Source of the DNA: Palaeococcus ferrophilus DSM 13482
GTDB taxonomy: Archaea > Methanobacteriota_B > Thermococci > Thermococcales > Thermococcaceae
Reading direction: 5' to 3'
NCBI RefSeq assembly: GCF_000966265.1
Contig: NZ_LANF01000019.1
Coordinates: 186,001 to 250,000, forward strand
DNA length: 64,000 nucleotides
Positions 30,565 through 39,345 of the stretch are shown here, in pieces. A program made the translations under genes and the position numbers. The first letter of the stretch is position 1, and each line of letters opens with the position of its first letter. Below the pieces are notes generated by a model. It did no database searches and was not told the DNA's origin. It saw only the letters and a program-made list of their open reading frames with translations.

Positions 30565-31752
30565 ATGATGTGGAAGAAAGTCCTGGCTAGCCTCTTTGGA
30601 GTGCTGCTCTTGGCCGGGATTGTGCCCCTAATAAGTGCCGAGGAGAATAACACCGTTGACCTCAGCATGGTAATCCTCGTCAGCGACAACGAGGCGGACT
30701 CAGCGCTGGCGGAGAAGATAGCGGAGAGCCTTAACGTCTCGATTGTTGTGACCCCCTGGGGCGTCTACGACCCCAACGTGACGTCGGAGATAGCGAGCTA
30801 CGCTCCGGATAAGGTGCTCATCATAGGCGGCCCTGCGGCGGTTCCAAAGCTCTACGAGGACGACCTCGTGAGCCTCAACATAAGCTACGCGAGGGTCTGG
30901 GGCAAAGACCGCTACGGAACCAACGCGCAGGCCCTTGAGTACCTCGTTAAGAACTACCCCGAGCTCATGAAGAACGTCAAAATCGTCATCGCCCACGGCC
31001 GCGACCTTGGAGCGATAAAGGACATAGAGAACAGGAGCAACGTCTTTCCGATATACGTGGATAACGGTCATGAGAACCAGACGGACCTCCTCGGAATAAT
31101 AAAGGTCTCGGGCGTTGTGATAATAAAAACCCCGATTTCGGGCAACATTACGGAGCGCATAAGGGAGCGCGTCAGGGAGAGGGCCGAGAACGTTACGGAG
31201 GTCGAGGAGAACATAACGGCGGAGGTTGCGTGGGAGGCCATTGAAATCGCCCAGAACAAGACTGCCCTTGCAGAGAGCATGGTGGAGAACGCGACCATCC
31301 CAGCCGCGCCAAAGCTCCTTGAGCTCGCCAAGAAGGAGCTTGACAGGGCCCTTGAGGCCTACAACGAGAGCAACTATGGAAAAGCCTACGGCCAGGCAAT
31401 GGCCGCCAAGGTGCACGCCGAGGCTGTGATAAGGATGAGCACCGAGAAGTTCAGCGAGAAGTTCAGGAACAACCTTGAGGTCAGGGCGAAGGTCGAGATA
31501 GCCAAGGTCGAGCGCATGGTGGAGCGCTTCGGTGAGATGGGCTTCAACGTAACAGCTGCCAACGAGACCCTCCAGCAGGCCAAAGCCGCTTACGATGGGG
31601 GCAGGTACGGCGAGGCCTACTCACTGGCCAAGGAAGCGGAGGACATGCTCAGGGGTCTCATCCATGAGAAGAAGCTCGAGATCAGGGAGAAAATGAGGGA
31701 GAAGATAAAAGAACGGATCCAGAGGGGCCGAAGGCATGGACAGAGGCCGTGA
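30565..31752 (+). CDS. secreted cell-wall-binding-repeat (CWB2-like) protein with helical repeats
   Basis: A 395-residue exported protein. After the signal peptide (WKKVLASLFGVLLLAGIVPLISA) a single CWB2-like alpha/beta unit spans about residues 30-165: MVILVSDNEADSALAEKIAESL, then YAPDKVLIIGGPAAVPKLYEDDL and ARVWGKDRYGTNAQALEYL. The rest is helical and charged, with repeated units such as ALEAYNESNYGKAYGQAMAA and AKAAYDGGRYGEAYSLAKEA. Many N-x-T/S sites suggest glycosylation. It probably sits on the cell surface; the ligand is unknown. GAGGTGAT precedes the ATG. The tail is strongly basic (HEKKLEIREKMREKIKERI). Related helical units occur in two other genes of this window. Confidence 0.7.
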   Translation: MMWKKVLASLFGVLLLAGIVPLISAEENNTVDLSMVILVSDNEADSALAEKIAESLNVSIVVTPWGVYDPNVTSEIASYAPDKVLIIGGPAAVPKLYEDDLVSLNISYARVWGKDRYGTNAQALEYLVKNYPELMKNVKIVIAHGRDLGAIKDIENRSNVFPIYVDNGHENQTDLLGIIKVSGVVIIKTPISGNITERIRERVRERAENVTEVEENITAEVAWEAIEIAQNKTALAESMVENATIPAAPKLLELAKKELDRALEAYNESNYGKAYGQAMAAKVHAEAVIRMSTEKFSEKFRNNLEVRAKVEIAKVERMVERFGEMGFNVTAANETLQQAKAAYDGGRYGEAYSLAKEAEDMLRGLIHEKKLEIREKMREKIKERIQRGRRHGQRP

Positions 31753-31766
31753 GCCCTATTTTTCTT

Positions 31767-32819
31767 CTAACTTTTGCCGTAGAGTTCGTTCAATGCCATG
31801 AGAAACTCGCTCGCCGTTACTATGTCCCTCACGTCAATGTGCTCGTTTTTCGTGTGTGATATGTCGAGGTTCCCGGGCCCAAAGACTATGGTTCTGGTTC
31901 CGTTGTACATGAAGTTTATCGCATCCGTCCAGCTCCTCATTCCGCCGAACTCGTCTATGTCCGTTATCTCCATCGCCCTCTTCGCCAGCTGGACTATCTC
32001 CTCGTCCTCCTCAAGCTCGTAGCCATCCCATATCTCCGTGTACTCGTAGCTGAGCGTGTACTCATCCAGTATGGGGTCGAGGAGGTCGAGTATGTCCTCC
32101 ACCTCCTGGTCCGGAAGGAGCCTCGCCTCAAGCCTTCCCCTGCAGAGGGCGGGGATGAGGTAGACGGGATTCTCGCATATGAGCTCCTGGATGCCTATGT
32201 GGGGGTCGAAGTACTTTCCACTCCTCTTAAAGGGTTCCAGGTTCTTCAGTTCGGTTACCATCTTGTAGGTCTCCTCTATTGCGTTGATGCCGCTCTCGGG
32301 GCACGCTCCATGCGCTTCCTTGCCGTCCACCTCAAAGTAGGCCTCTATGTTGCCGGCGTGGGCGATGTGGACTTCCAGATCCGTCGGTTCGAGAACTACG
32401 GCCATCTTGGGCTTGTAGCGCTCCATGAAGAGGGCGCTTCCCTTCCCGCCGTGCTCCTCGTCGCTGACGAAGACAACACCAACGTTCAGCTCCTGATTGA
32501 GCTTCTTGATGTTCTCCATCATGAGGAGTATTGCTGCCGCTCCGCCCTTTATGTCGCTCGCGCCGGTTCCGTAGACTATGTTGCCCCTCACGAAGGGCTC
32601 CGTCCTGACGGGGATTGTGTCAATGTGCACCTCGAAGAAGAGCTCCGCGTCCGGATTAACGACAAGGTCAATTATCTCGCCGTCGCTCTCGATGTGAACG
32701 TCGTAGTCGAGTTTGTGGAGGAATTCCATGATGTGGAGCGCTACCCTGTCCTCATGGCCCGAAGGCGAGGGTATTTTGAGGAGATTAACAAGAACCTCCT
32801 TGGCCCTTTCAGCTTTCAT
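31767..32819 (-). CDS. M20 family metallohydrolase (LysK/ArgE/DapE type)
   Basis: A 350-residue zinc amidohydrolase. All M20 ligands are visible: His in FEVHIDTIPV, bridging Asp in GTGASDIKGG, Glu pair in FVSDEEHGG, Glu in VLEPTDLEVH and C-terminal His in NLDISHTKNEHI. The dimerisation domain lies between. Likely reactions are removal of an acetyl or related group from an amino acid (lysine or ornithine pathway) or peptide cleavage. It is not near amino-acid biosynthesis genes, so I do not assign LysK. The start MKAERAKE follows GGTGA. A TTTAATAAAC element (about 32849-32860) is the likely TATA box. Confidence 0.82.
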   Translation of the reverse strand: MKAERAKEVLVNLLKIPSPSGHEDRVALHIMEFLHKLDYDVHIESDGEIIDLVVNPDAELFFEVHIDTIPVRTEPFVRGNIVYGTGASDIKGGAAAILLMMENIKKLNQELNVGVVFVSDEEHGGKGSALFMERYKPKMAVVLEPTDLEVHIAHAGNIEAYFEVDGKEAHGACPESGINAIEETYKMVTELKNLEPFKRSGKYFDPHIGIQELICENPVYLIPALCRGRLEARLLPDQEVEDILDLLDPILDEYTLSYEYTEIWDGYELEEDEEIVQLAKRAMEITDIDEFGGMRSWTDAINFMYNGTRTIVFGPGNLDISHTKNEHIDVRDIVTASEFLMALNELYGKS

Positions 32820-32880
32820 TTGGGTCACCTAATTCATGTGCACCCTTCACGTTTATTAAACTGTTGGGGTATCAAGCACT

Positions 32881-32912
32881 GACCTTCTCCCCGCCTGAAG
32901 GACGAGACTCGC
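32881..32912. mobile_element. possible IS200/IS605-type end relic
   Basis: CTTCTCCCCGCCTGAAGGACGAGAC resembles, from memory, the CCCCGCC-TGAAGG-GCGAGG sequence found beside IS605-family elements in archaea, but with an imperfect stem. No transposase or TnpB frame is nearby. Confidence 0.2.
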
Positions 32913-32926
32913 TAAAAGGAATAATG

Positions 32927-33655
32927 TCAGAGTATAAACAAAAGAGCATAAAGGATACTCACGAGCACGAGCACCACACCCATAACCAGGTTTCCTCTTC
33001 CGCTCATTGAAGAGAGCCTGTCAACGGCACTCCCCAGTTTGGCATATTTCGCCCCGTAGTGGAACCCCAGGGTCACAAGGGCAAAGGGCAGTACGGAGAT
33101 TCCCACGAAGACTATGAGAAGTGCGGTGGTTGTGCTTGCAGAGAACCCTCCAGAAAGGAGGGAGCTGACCAGCAGGTACGAGGGGAGGACACAGGATAGT
33201 GAGAGGAACGCCATGACGCTTCCTATTACGAATGCTGCAGGAGGGGACGTTGCTTTTTCCAGAATTCGGTTGCTCTTCTCCCTCAGGGGACTGGAAATGG
33301 AGAGTGCCACGTATCCCAAAGCGGAAAGTATTTTGTAAATGCCAACGGTGACCCCAAAGGCCACCACAAAGTACCTCAGGAAAGGTATTTTAGAGTGCAG
33401 ATTCATGAGGGCGACAGCAATAACAGAATAACCTAAAAACGCGCCGAGTGTGAAGGCAAAGCCTACCCTGAGAACCCTTCTCTCATCTGTCAGGGCTATC
33501 ATCGAGAGGAGGAAAATTATCATTAGAAAGATTGAGGGGCGGAGGGCGTTTAGAACACCGAGGGCCACCACAGAGAGCGTGACACCGGTGAACTCAGCAA
33601 TATTCTGAGCTCCTAATGGTATTTCTCCGGCTGCCACTGTTAGCACCGCATCCAT
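32927..33655 (-). CDS. CcdA/DsbD-like integral membrane protein
   Basis: A 242-residue protein with six to seven membrane segments. The pattern GVLNALRPSIFLMIIFLLSMIAL followed later by VMAFLSLSCVLPSYLLVSSLL is that of CcdA/DsbD transmembrane electron carriers and the wider LysE-like superfamily. The first repeat has ALRPS where CcdA has NPC, so only one of the two redox cysteines is present. It is therefore unlikely to be a classical thiol transporter and may move another substrate. Start MDAVLTV follows GAGGTGG. It stands alone, with TTAAATGG as probable TATA box on the minus strand. Confidence 0.55.
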   Translation of the reverse strand: MDAVLTVAAGEIPLGAQNIAEFTGVTLSVVALGVLNALRPSIFLMIIFLLSMIALTDERRVLRVGFAFTLGAFLGYSVIAVALMNLHSKIPFLRYFVVAFGVTVGIYKILSALGYVALSISSPLREKSNRILEKATSPPAAFVIGSVMAFLSLSCVLPSYLLVSSLLSGGFSASTTTALLIVFVGISVLPFALVTLGFHYGAKYAKLGSAVDRLSSMSGRGNLVMGVVLVLVSILYALLFIL

Positions 33656-33877
33656 CGCCTCCACCTCAAGGGATAGTTATGAACAGAGACCATAGTTGAA
33701 TCAGTTTTCTCCCATTTAACCTTACCCCCTTCTAAATGAACATAAAAACGTGAAAACGCTTTCCAAACTCATAAACCCAGTCCATTATGGTCATGAATAT
33801 TGAAAGTGATGTTCAAAAAACAGCAACACTATTCACGATGACTTGAAATCAAAAGTAAGGGGAGGAAAAATACTCCA

Positions 33878-34222
33878 TCAACTCTCGTCCTCGATGCCCA
33901 TTGCCTTCTCGCAGGCCTCGTGCATTTCTGCCCAGTTGTTGCCCATGTACTGGTTCATGTAGGGCTCCATCTCCTCGTGGATCTCGGTGAAGTTGCCGCT
34001 CGCCATGTAATCCTGCATCTGCTCGTACATCTCGTCGTCCATCATGCCGCGCATGCCGTAGCCCATCATTCCCATGCCCATTCCATGGCCGCCCATTGGG
34101 CCAAAGCCCCAGCGCGAACCGGTCTTTTCTCCTACGTCAAACCCGCCACTGTGGGCCATCCCAAGGGGGACAGCAACGAGTACTCCGACTATGAGCCCTA
34201 TAAACAGGGACTTCCATTCCAC
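33878..34222 (-). CDS. small exported Met/Gly/His-rich protein, probable metal binder
   Basis: A 114-residue protein with an N-terminal signal or anchor (LFIGLIVGVLVAVPLGMAHS). Then comes a Met/Gly stretch (GPMGGHGMGMGMMGYGMRGMMDDEMYEQM) and an acidic, Met-containing helical tail (EEMEPYMNQYMGNNWAEMHEACEKAM). Clusters of Met and His outside the membrane usually bind copper or silver. The start is a GTG, with GAGGTGAT 5 nt upstream. Its promoter shares an 18/22 identical motif with that of the Met-rich DUF302 gene, which suggests a common regulator. The gene is divergent from the methyltransferase. Confidence 0.6.
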   Translation of the reverse strand: MEWKSLFIGLIVGVLVAVPLGMAHSGGFDVGEKTGSRWGFGPMGGHGMGMGMMGYGMRGMMDDEMYEQMQDYMASGNFTEIHEEMEPYMNQYMGNNWAEMHEACEKAMGIEDES

Positions 34223-34272
34223 TTCGCATCACCTCTTATACTGCTTCCATTGATATGTTGGGGAATAAAGGC

Positions 34273-34294
34273 TAATAGGCTTATTATTTACAAA
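34273..34294 (-). promoter_or_regulatory. shared metal-gene promoter motif, copy 1
   Basis: Minus strand TTTGTAAA-N4-AAG-CCTATTA, upstream of the Met-rich gene. The same pattern occurs before the DUF302 gene at 52524-52545 (18 of 22 identical). It also contains the inverted pair TAATA/TATTA. Confidence 0.45.
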
Positions 34295-34369
34295 GTGAGA
34301 ACGCGTAAATGGATATTTTTCTGGAGTGAAAGGATAAATGCCATCAGTAATTTGCACGAAGGAACAGTG

Positions 34370-35020
34370 ATGAAAATGTCAAAAACTGCCAAAAAATACG
34401 ATAGGTTTTCTTGGATATACGACTCTTTTGAGGGACTCGCTGAAAGGAGGGCTTTCTCAAAGTACAGAAGAAAGGCCCTCCGCCTAGCAGAAGGCAAAGT
34501 CCTCGAGGTGGGGGTGGGAACCGGAAAGAACCTGCCGTACTACCCCCGGGGGGTGGAGGTTGTAGGTATAGACTTCAGTAGGGGAATGCTGGAGAAGGCT
34601 GAGAGGAAGGTAGAAAGACTCGGCTTGGAAAACGTTATGCTTTTACACATGGACGCTCAGAGCCTCGAGTTTGAGGACAACACCTTTGACACCGCCGTGA
34701 GTACATTCGTCTTCTGCACAGTACCCGATCCTGTTAAGGGCCTGAAGGAGGTATACAGGGTTCTAAAACCTGGAGGGAAGGCGATATTCCTCGAACACAT
34801 GAAGAGCGGCTCAGGACTGTTAAACATTTCCCTCTACATGATGGAGCCTTTCACACGGGCGCTCCTGGGGACCTCAATGCTCAGGGAGACCCAGAAGAAC
34901 ATCGAGAGGGCCGGGTTCCAAATAGAGAAGGTGGAGAACCTGTTTTTTGACATTGTGAGGCTGATAATTGCGAGGAAACCGGGTGGTGAATATGATAGCG
35001 AAGAAAAACCTGTTCCATGA
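34370..35020 (+). CDS. class I SAM-dependent methyltransferase (UbiE-like)
   Basis: A 216-residue Rossmann methyltransferase. SAM-binding motif I is VLEVGVGTGKNLPYY; motif II is VVGIDFSRGMLEKAE; post-motifs are MDAQSLEFEDNTFDTAVSTFVFC and LKEVYRVLKPGGKAIFLEH. It matches the UbiE/phospholipid N-methyltransferase-like branch. The reading frame stays open about 450 nt upstream, but that part runs opposite the Met-rich gene and has no ribosome binding site. ATG at 34376 is an alternative start. It overlaps the ABC permease gene by 29 nt, so it probably belongs to that operon and may modify a lipid or exported compound. Confidence 0.78.
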   Translation: MKMSKTAKKYDRFSWIYDSFEGLAERRAFSKYRRKALRLAEGKVLEVGVGTGKNLPYYPRGVEVVGIDFSRGMLEKAERKVERLGLENVMLLHMDAQSLEFEDNTFDTAVSTFVFCTVPDPVKGLKEVYRVLKPGGKAIFLEHMKSGSGLLNISLYMMEPFTRALLGTSMLRETQKNIERAGFQIEKVENLFFDIVRLIIARKPGGEYDSEEKPVP

Positions 35021-36113
35021 CAGGGGCAGGCTGGCGATGAGCGTGGCCGGTGTGGCCCTCTCGGTCACGCTGGTTATCATACTCCTTGGAGTCTACTACG
35101 GCATGACAACGCTTGGAACAAACTACATTGTACATACCGATGCCGATCTGTGGGTCGGGCAGGAGGGGATCCACGACCTCTGGCACACGTATTCCCTCCT
35201 CCCACGGGGCCTAAGTGACGAAATAAAAAGTGTGGACGGCGTCAAAGGCGTCCACGAGCTCATAGGGAGGGCCGTTCAGATAGAGGTCCCAAACACCGGC
35301 GCCAGGAAGACCGTCTACATAGTCGGCTTTGATCCCGCCAGCGGGGTCGGGGGTCCCTGGGACATTGTCAGGGGCACGGGGAAACCGCAGAGGGGCGAGG
35401 CCGTGGTTGATCAGGTGTTTTTTACGAGGAACGGCCTTAAACTCGGCCAGACGCTTAAGATTGGGAACAAGGAGCTGGAGATAGTCGGCGTTTCAAAGGG
35501 GACGTTCGCGGTGGTCTATCCCTACATCTTCGTGACAACCGAGGACGCGGCGGAGATATTCGGCACCACGCAGTACGTGAACTACTACCTCGTCCAGCTC
35601 TCCGGCGAGAGGCCGGCCGACGGGGTGATCAGTGACATCACCGAAAGGCTGGCAGAGAGGAGTGTAGCGGTCGAGATACTGACGAAGGAGCGGTTCATCC
35701 AGAACCATAAAGATGTGATAAACGAGAGCTTCAACTCGATACTCTTCCCGCTGGTGTTCATAGGCTTCATAATCGGGGCGGCGGTCATAGGCCTTACACT
35801 CTACACCATGACGATGGAGAAGATGAGAGAGTACGCAATACTGAAGGCAATTGGGGCCCAGAACAGCTTCCTGAGGAGGATAGTATTTGAACAAGCGGCC
35901 ATCATAACCATGCTGGGCTTTATAGCCGGCATCAGCCTCTCCCTGCTCGCCACGGCCCTTGTGCCAAGGTTCGCCCCGGAGTTCTTCGTTGAGATGAACC
36001 CCACGACAGTGGGCGTAACGTTCGCGGCAGTCCTGCTCATGGGGCTGACCGCGCCGCTGGTCCCGATAAGGAGGCTCAACAGAGTCGACCCGGTGGTGGT
36101 ATTCAATGCCTGA
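34992..36113 (+). CDS. FtsX/MacB-type ABC transporter permease
   Basis: A 373-residue permease. One membrane segment (MSVAGVALSVTLVIILLGVYYG) precedes a large extracytoplasmic domain of about 220 residues (MacB periplasmic core-like, QTLKIGNKELEIVGVSKG). Three C-terminal segments follow, with the MEKMREYAILKAIGAQNSFLRRI coupling motif typical of FtsX/LolC. These mechanotransmission-type ABC systems extrude lipoproteins, lipids or toxic molecules. The start at MIAKKN follows GGGTGGTGAA, within the end of the methyltransferase gene. The last 8 nt overlap the ATPase gene. Confidence 0.88.
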   Translation: MIAKKNLFHDRGRLAMSVAGVALSVTLVIILLGVYYGMTTLGTNYIVHTDADLWVGQEGIHDLWHTYSLLPRGLSDEIKSVDGVKGVHELIGRAVQIEVPNTGARKTVYIVGFDPASGVGGPWDIVRGTGKPQRGEAVVDQVFFTRNGLKLGQTLKIGNKELEIVGVSKGTFAVVYPYIFVTTEDAAEIFGTTQYVNYYLVQLSGERPADGVISDITERLAERSVAVEILTKERFIQNHKDVINESFNSILFPLVFIGFIIGAAVIGLTLYTMTMEKMREYAILKAIGAQNSFLRRIVFEQAAIITMLGFIAGISLSLLATALVPRFAPEFFVEMNPTTVGVTFAAVLLMGLTAPLVPIRRLNRVDPVVVFNA

Positions 36114-36846
36114 GGCCATCCTGAGGGCAAAGAACATTACAAAGGTGTACGGCTCGGGCAGAACCGCCGTGAGGGCCGTTGATAACGTGTCCCTTATCCT
36201 CAAGAGGGGCGAGGTGGTACTCCTCATGGGGCCGTCCGGTTCGGGGAAGACGACGCTCCTCACCATGCTCAGCGGGCTCCTAAGGCCGACCTCCGGGAGC
36301 ATAGAGCTGTACCCGCCAGAAAACCCCAAAAGGACCATAGAACTAACGGGGCTAACACGGGATGCACTTGCAAGGCTCAGGCGGGAGAGGATGGGCTTCA
36401 TCTTCCAGCACTCCAACCTGCTTGAGGCACTGACCGCTGTGGAGAACGTCATGGTGCCCCTGCTGATCAAGGGCGTAAAAAAGGTGGAGGCAAGGGAGGG
36501 GGCCGAGCGCCTCCTGGTGGAGCTGGGCATGGAGGACAGACTTGACAGCAGGCCCTCCGAGCTTTCCGGGGGTGAGCAACAGCGCGTTGCAATAGCGAGG
36601 GCCCTGATAACCGACCCGGACATCATAATAGCCGACGAGCCCACGGCAAACCTGGACTCCAAAAACGGAAAGGAGGTCATAAAACTCATCCACGAGAAGG
36701 CAAAGAACGGGGGCAAGTGCGTGATGATAGCCACCCACGACCCGAGGATACTCGGCTTCGCGGACAGGATACTCTATATGGAAGACGGAAAGATATACCT
36801 GAAGGACAGAGGACAGGCTGAAAAGTTGCTGGTTTTTAAGGGATAG
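36106..36846 (+). CDS. LolD/MacB-type ABC transporter ATP-binding protein
   Basis: A 246-residue ATPase for the preceding permease. Walker A GPSGSGKT, Q-loop FIFQHSNLLEALTAVENVM, signature LSGGEQQR, Walker B IIIADEPTANLDS and the His switch in IATHDPRIL are all present. The family signature around the Q-loop (NLL..LTA.ENV) is that of LolD/MacB/FtsE ATPases. Its ATG lies 8 nt inside the permease gene, so the stoichiometry is translationally coupled. No third membrane-fusion gene follows, as expected for an archaeon with a single membrane. Confidence 0.92.
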   Translation: MPEAILRAKNITKVYGSGRTAVRAVDNVSLILKRGEVVLLMGPSGSGKTTLLTMLSGLLRPTSGSIELYPPENPKRTIELTGLTRDALARLRRERMGFIFQHSNLLEALTAVENVMVPLLIKGVKKVEAREGAERLLVELGMEDRLDSRPSELSGGEQQRVAIARALITDPDIIIADEPTANLDSKNGKEVIKLIHEKAKNGGKCVMIATHDPRILGFADRILYMEDGKIYLKDRGQAEKLLVFKG

Positions 36847-36974
36847 ATACGCGGGCATATAAGGGGACAGCTCCCAGCCCCATTTATGTCCATAACCATT
36901 TATTATAAACCTATTGTTAAACTGGCGTTTGTAAGTCCTGTTCTCCAAAAAAGAAGCCTTGCCGTAATCGAAAG

Positions 36975-36982
36975 ATATATAT
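36975..36982 (+). promoter_or_regulatory. TATA box of the sulfur amino acid operon
   Basis: CGAAAGATATATATGC is a BRE/TATA with the ATATATAT core about 37-44 nt before the chosen ATG. It drives the three overlapping genes that follow. Confidence 0.6.
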
Positions 36983-37018
36983 GCATCTTTATTCAAGAAT
37001 GGGCAGGTGATGGGCAAA

Positions 37019-38191
37019 ATGATAGAAGATTATACAAAAATGGGTATTCATAATGACATTGTGCAGACGATAGGCAACACTCCCCTGGTGAGACTCAGGA
37101 AGATGGAGAGGTACTTCAACCTTAGAAACGAACTGTATGCCAAGGTGGAGTTCTTCAACCCAGGGGGTAGCATAAAGGACAGGATAGGTAAGTACATGAT
37201 CGAGGGAGCGAAGAGGGAGGGTAAAATCGTCGAGGGCGGCGTTATAGTGGAGCCGACCTCAGGAAACACCGGTGTAGGCCTCGCACTGGTGGCAGCGGAT
37301 GAGGGCTACATGACGGTCTTCACGATGCCGGACAAGATGAGCACCGAGAAGGAGCTCCTCCTTAAGGCACTAGGAGCGTTCGTCATAAGAACTCCAACGG
37401 CCGTTGCCCCAAGTGATCCGAACTCATACTACAGGGTGGCCGAGGCCGTGAGGAACCTCATCTGGAAGAAGGGGAGGTCCATCAGCAGGGAGGAGCTCGG
37501 GGAGATAGTCAAGTACGTCCAGCGGCTCGTTGATGAGGAAAGGCTCGACGAGCTCAGGGCGATCCTTGAGGAGGAAGTTGAGGAAACCCCCTACGCCTAC
37601 ATCCCCAACCAGTACTTCAACAAATACAACCCCCTGGCACACTACGAAACCACAGCGAGGGAGATATGGGAACAGACCGGAGGGGAGATGAATTACCTTT
37701 TCGCAGGAATAGGCACCGGCGGGACGATAACCGGGATCGGGCGCTATCTAAAGGAGAGGAAGAAAGATGTAAGGATAATAGGCGTTGACCCGGTAGGCTC
37801 CATATACAGCCTTGTTAAGGGTGGAATGAGCCTTGAAGAAGCCCTCAAGAAGGCCCACCCCTACCTCGTCGAGGGAATAGGCGAAGACATCCTTCCGGAG
37901 ACCGTTGACCTGAGCCTCGTCGATGGCATGGTGGTCGTCAACGACCAGGAGGCCTTTGCGATGACTCGATTCCTCGCGAGGAAGGAGGGAATCCTCGCGG
38001 GAGGCTCTTCGGGAGCAGCTCTCTATGGAACTATAAAGTACCTCAAAGAAAATGGTGTTGAGGGCAAGAAGGCCGTCGTGATATTCCCGGATACGGGAAG
38101 AAACTACCTGACGAAGATCTTCAACGATGAATGGATGCTGGAGAACGGCTTCGAGATTGACGATGAAAAGGTTCTGGAGGTGCTGAGATGA
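37019..38191 (+). CDS. cysteine synthase / cystathionine beta-synthase family PLP enzyme
   Basis: A 390-residue fold-type II PLP enzyme. The PLP lysine is in FFNPGGSIKDRIGKYM, the substrate loop is EPTSGNTGVGL, the phosphate-binding glycine loop is FAGIGTGGTITGIGRYL, and GGSSGAALY lies near the end. An extra helical insert (about residues 155-200, REELGEIVKYVQRLVDEERLDEL) makes it longer than ordinary CysK. It makes cysteine from O-acyl-serine or phosphoserine, or condenses serine with homocysteine. The next gene, of the cystathionine gamma class, overlaps by 4 nt, which favours a transsulfuration role. AGGTGAT sets the start. Confidence 0.88.
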   Translation: MIEDYTKMGIHNDIVQTIGNTPLVRLRKMERYFNLRNELYAKVEFFNPGGSIKDRIGKYMIEGAKREGKIVEGGVIVEPTSGNTGVGLALVAADEGYMTVFTMPDKMSTEKELLLKALGAFVIRTPTAVAPSDPNSYYRVAEAVRNLIWKKGRSISREELGEIVKYVQRLVDEERLDELRAILEEEVEETPYAYIPNQYFNKYNPLAHYETTAREIWEQTGGEMNYLFAGIGTGGTITGIGRYLKERKKDVRIIGVDPVGSIYSLVKGGMSLEEALKKAHPYLVEGIGEDILPETVDLSLVDGMVVVNDQEAFAMTRFLARKEGILAGGSSGAALYGTIKYLKENGVEGKKAVVIFPDTGRNYLTKIFNDEWMLENGFEIDDEKVLEVLR

Positions 38192-39345
38192 GGTTCTCAA
38201 CCAGGGCAATCCACGTCGGCGAAGAGCCGGAGAGAATGCAATACGGCGATGTGGTATCACCGATCCACCTCTCAACAACCTTTGCAAAGAAGAGCATAAA
38301 GGAGGTTGAAGAGGACTACGTCTACTCGAGGAGCGGCAATCCAACGAGGGACGGTCTTGAGAGAAAGTTAGCGGCGCTTGAGAACGCAAAGTACGGACTC
38401 GCCTTCTCTTCCGGACTTGCAGCCGAGTCAACGGTGCTCCTGGCGCTGTTAAAGAGAGGGGACCACGTTATAGCGTTCGATGACCTCTACGGCGGCACTA
38501 AAAGGCTCTTCAACCAGGTGATGGAGCGCTTTGGACTTGAGTTCACCTACGTCGATGCAAGAAATCCAGAGAACGTTAGAAAGGCAATAAGAGAAAATAC
38601 GCGGATGATCTGGCTCGAAACCCCCACGAACCCGCTCCTGAAGCTTGCAGACATAAAGGCGATAGCCGAGATCGCCCACGAGGGGGACATCATACTGGTA
38701 GTGGACAACACCTTCGCGAGCCCCTACTTCCAGAACCCCCTTGACCTCGGAGCGGATATAACCCTCCACAGCGTCACCAAGTACCTCGGCGGGCACTCGG
38801 ATGTCGTCGGTGGGGCGGTTATGGTAAACGATGGTGAGCTCTATGAAAAGCTCAGGTTCCACCAGAACGCGGTTGGAGCTGTTCTTTCGCCCTTTGACTC
38901 CTGGCTGGTCATGAGGGGCATCAAAACCCTCGCCATCAGGATGGAGAGGCACGAGAAGAACGCCATGGCAATAGCGGAGTACCTCGAAGGGCACCCGCTG
39001 GTTGAGAGGGTCTACTATCCTGGATTGCCCTCACACCCGCAGCACGAGCTCGCGAAGAGACAGATGCGCGGCTTCGGCGGAATGCTCTCCTTTGAGCTCA
39101 AAGGCGGCCTTGAGGAGGCGGTGAGGTTCGTGGAGAGCCTTGAGATATTCGCTCTGGCGGAGAGCCTCGGAGGTGTCGAGTCGCTCATAGAGCTGCCGGC
39201 GATCATGACGCACGCCTCTGTCCCCCGGGAAGAGAGGGAGAAGGTGGGAATAAAAGACTCGCTCATCAGGGTCTCGGTGGGGATAGAGGACGTTGAAGAC
39301 CTCATCGAAGACCTTGAGAGGGGATTCCAGGCGGTGAGAGCATGA
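38188..39345 (+). CDS. cystathionine gamma-synthase/lyase family PLP enzyme
   Basis: A 385-residue Cys/Met-metabolism PLP enzyme. The PLP lysine is in LHSVTKYLGGHSDVVGGAV. VYSRSGNPTRDGLERKLAALE and FSSGLAAESTVLLALLKRGDHVI are family blocks; the C-terminal SLGGVESLIELPAIMTHAS motif is also present. Gamma-synthase, gamma-lyase or methionine gamma-lyase activities cannot be separated by sequence alone. ATGA overlap with the gene before and with the methyltransferase after shows one operon for interconverting cysteine, homocysteine and cystathionine. Confidence 0.88.
   Translation: MRFSTRAIHVGEEPERMQYGDVVSPIHLSTTFAKKSIKEVEEDYVYSRSGNPTRDGLERKLAALENAKYGLAFSSGLAAESTVLLALLKRGDHVIAFDDLYGGTKRLFNQVMERFGLEFTYVDARNPENVRKAIRENTRMIWLETPTNPLLKLADIKAIAEIAHEGDIILVVDNTFASPYFQNPLDLGADITLHSVTKYLGGHSDVVGGAVMVNDGELYEKLRFHQNAVGAVLSPFDSWLVMRGIKTLAIRMERHEKNAMAIAEYLEGHPLVERVYYPGLPSHPQHELAKRQMRGFGGMLSFELKGGLEEAVRFVESLEIFALAESLGGVESLIELPAIMTHASVPREEREKVGIKDSLIRVSVGIEDVEDLIEDLERGFQAVRA

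Noticed and set aside
33800-33860. Possible C/D box small RNA (GTGATG ... CGATGA)
   Set aside because: The C-like boxes deviate from RTGATGA and no CTGA D box lies at the required spacing.
33920-34369. 150-codon N-terminal extension of the methyltransferase
   Set aside because: It runs opposite the Met-rich gene, is composed of His/Val runs complementary to Met codons, and has no ribosome binding site; the methyltransferase fold is complete from 34370.
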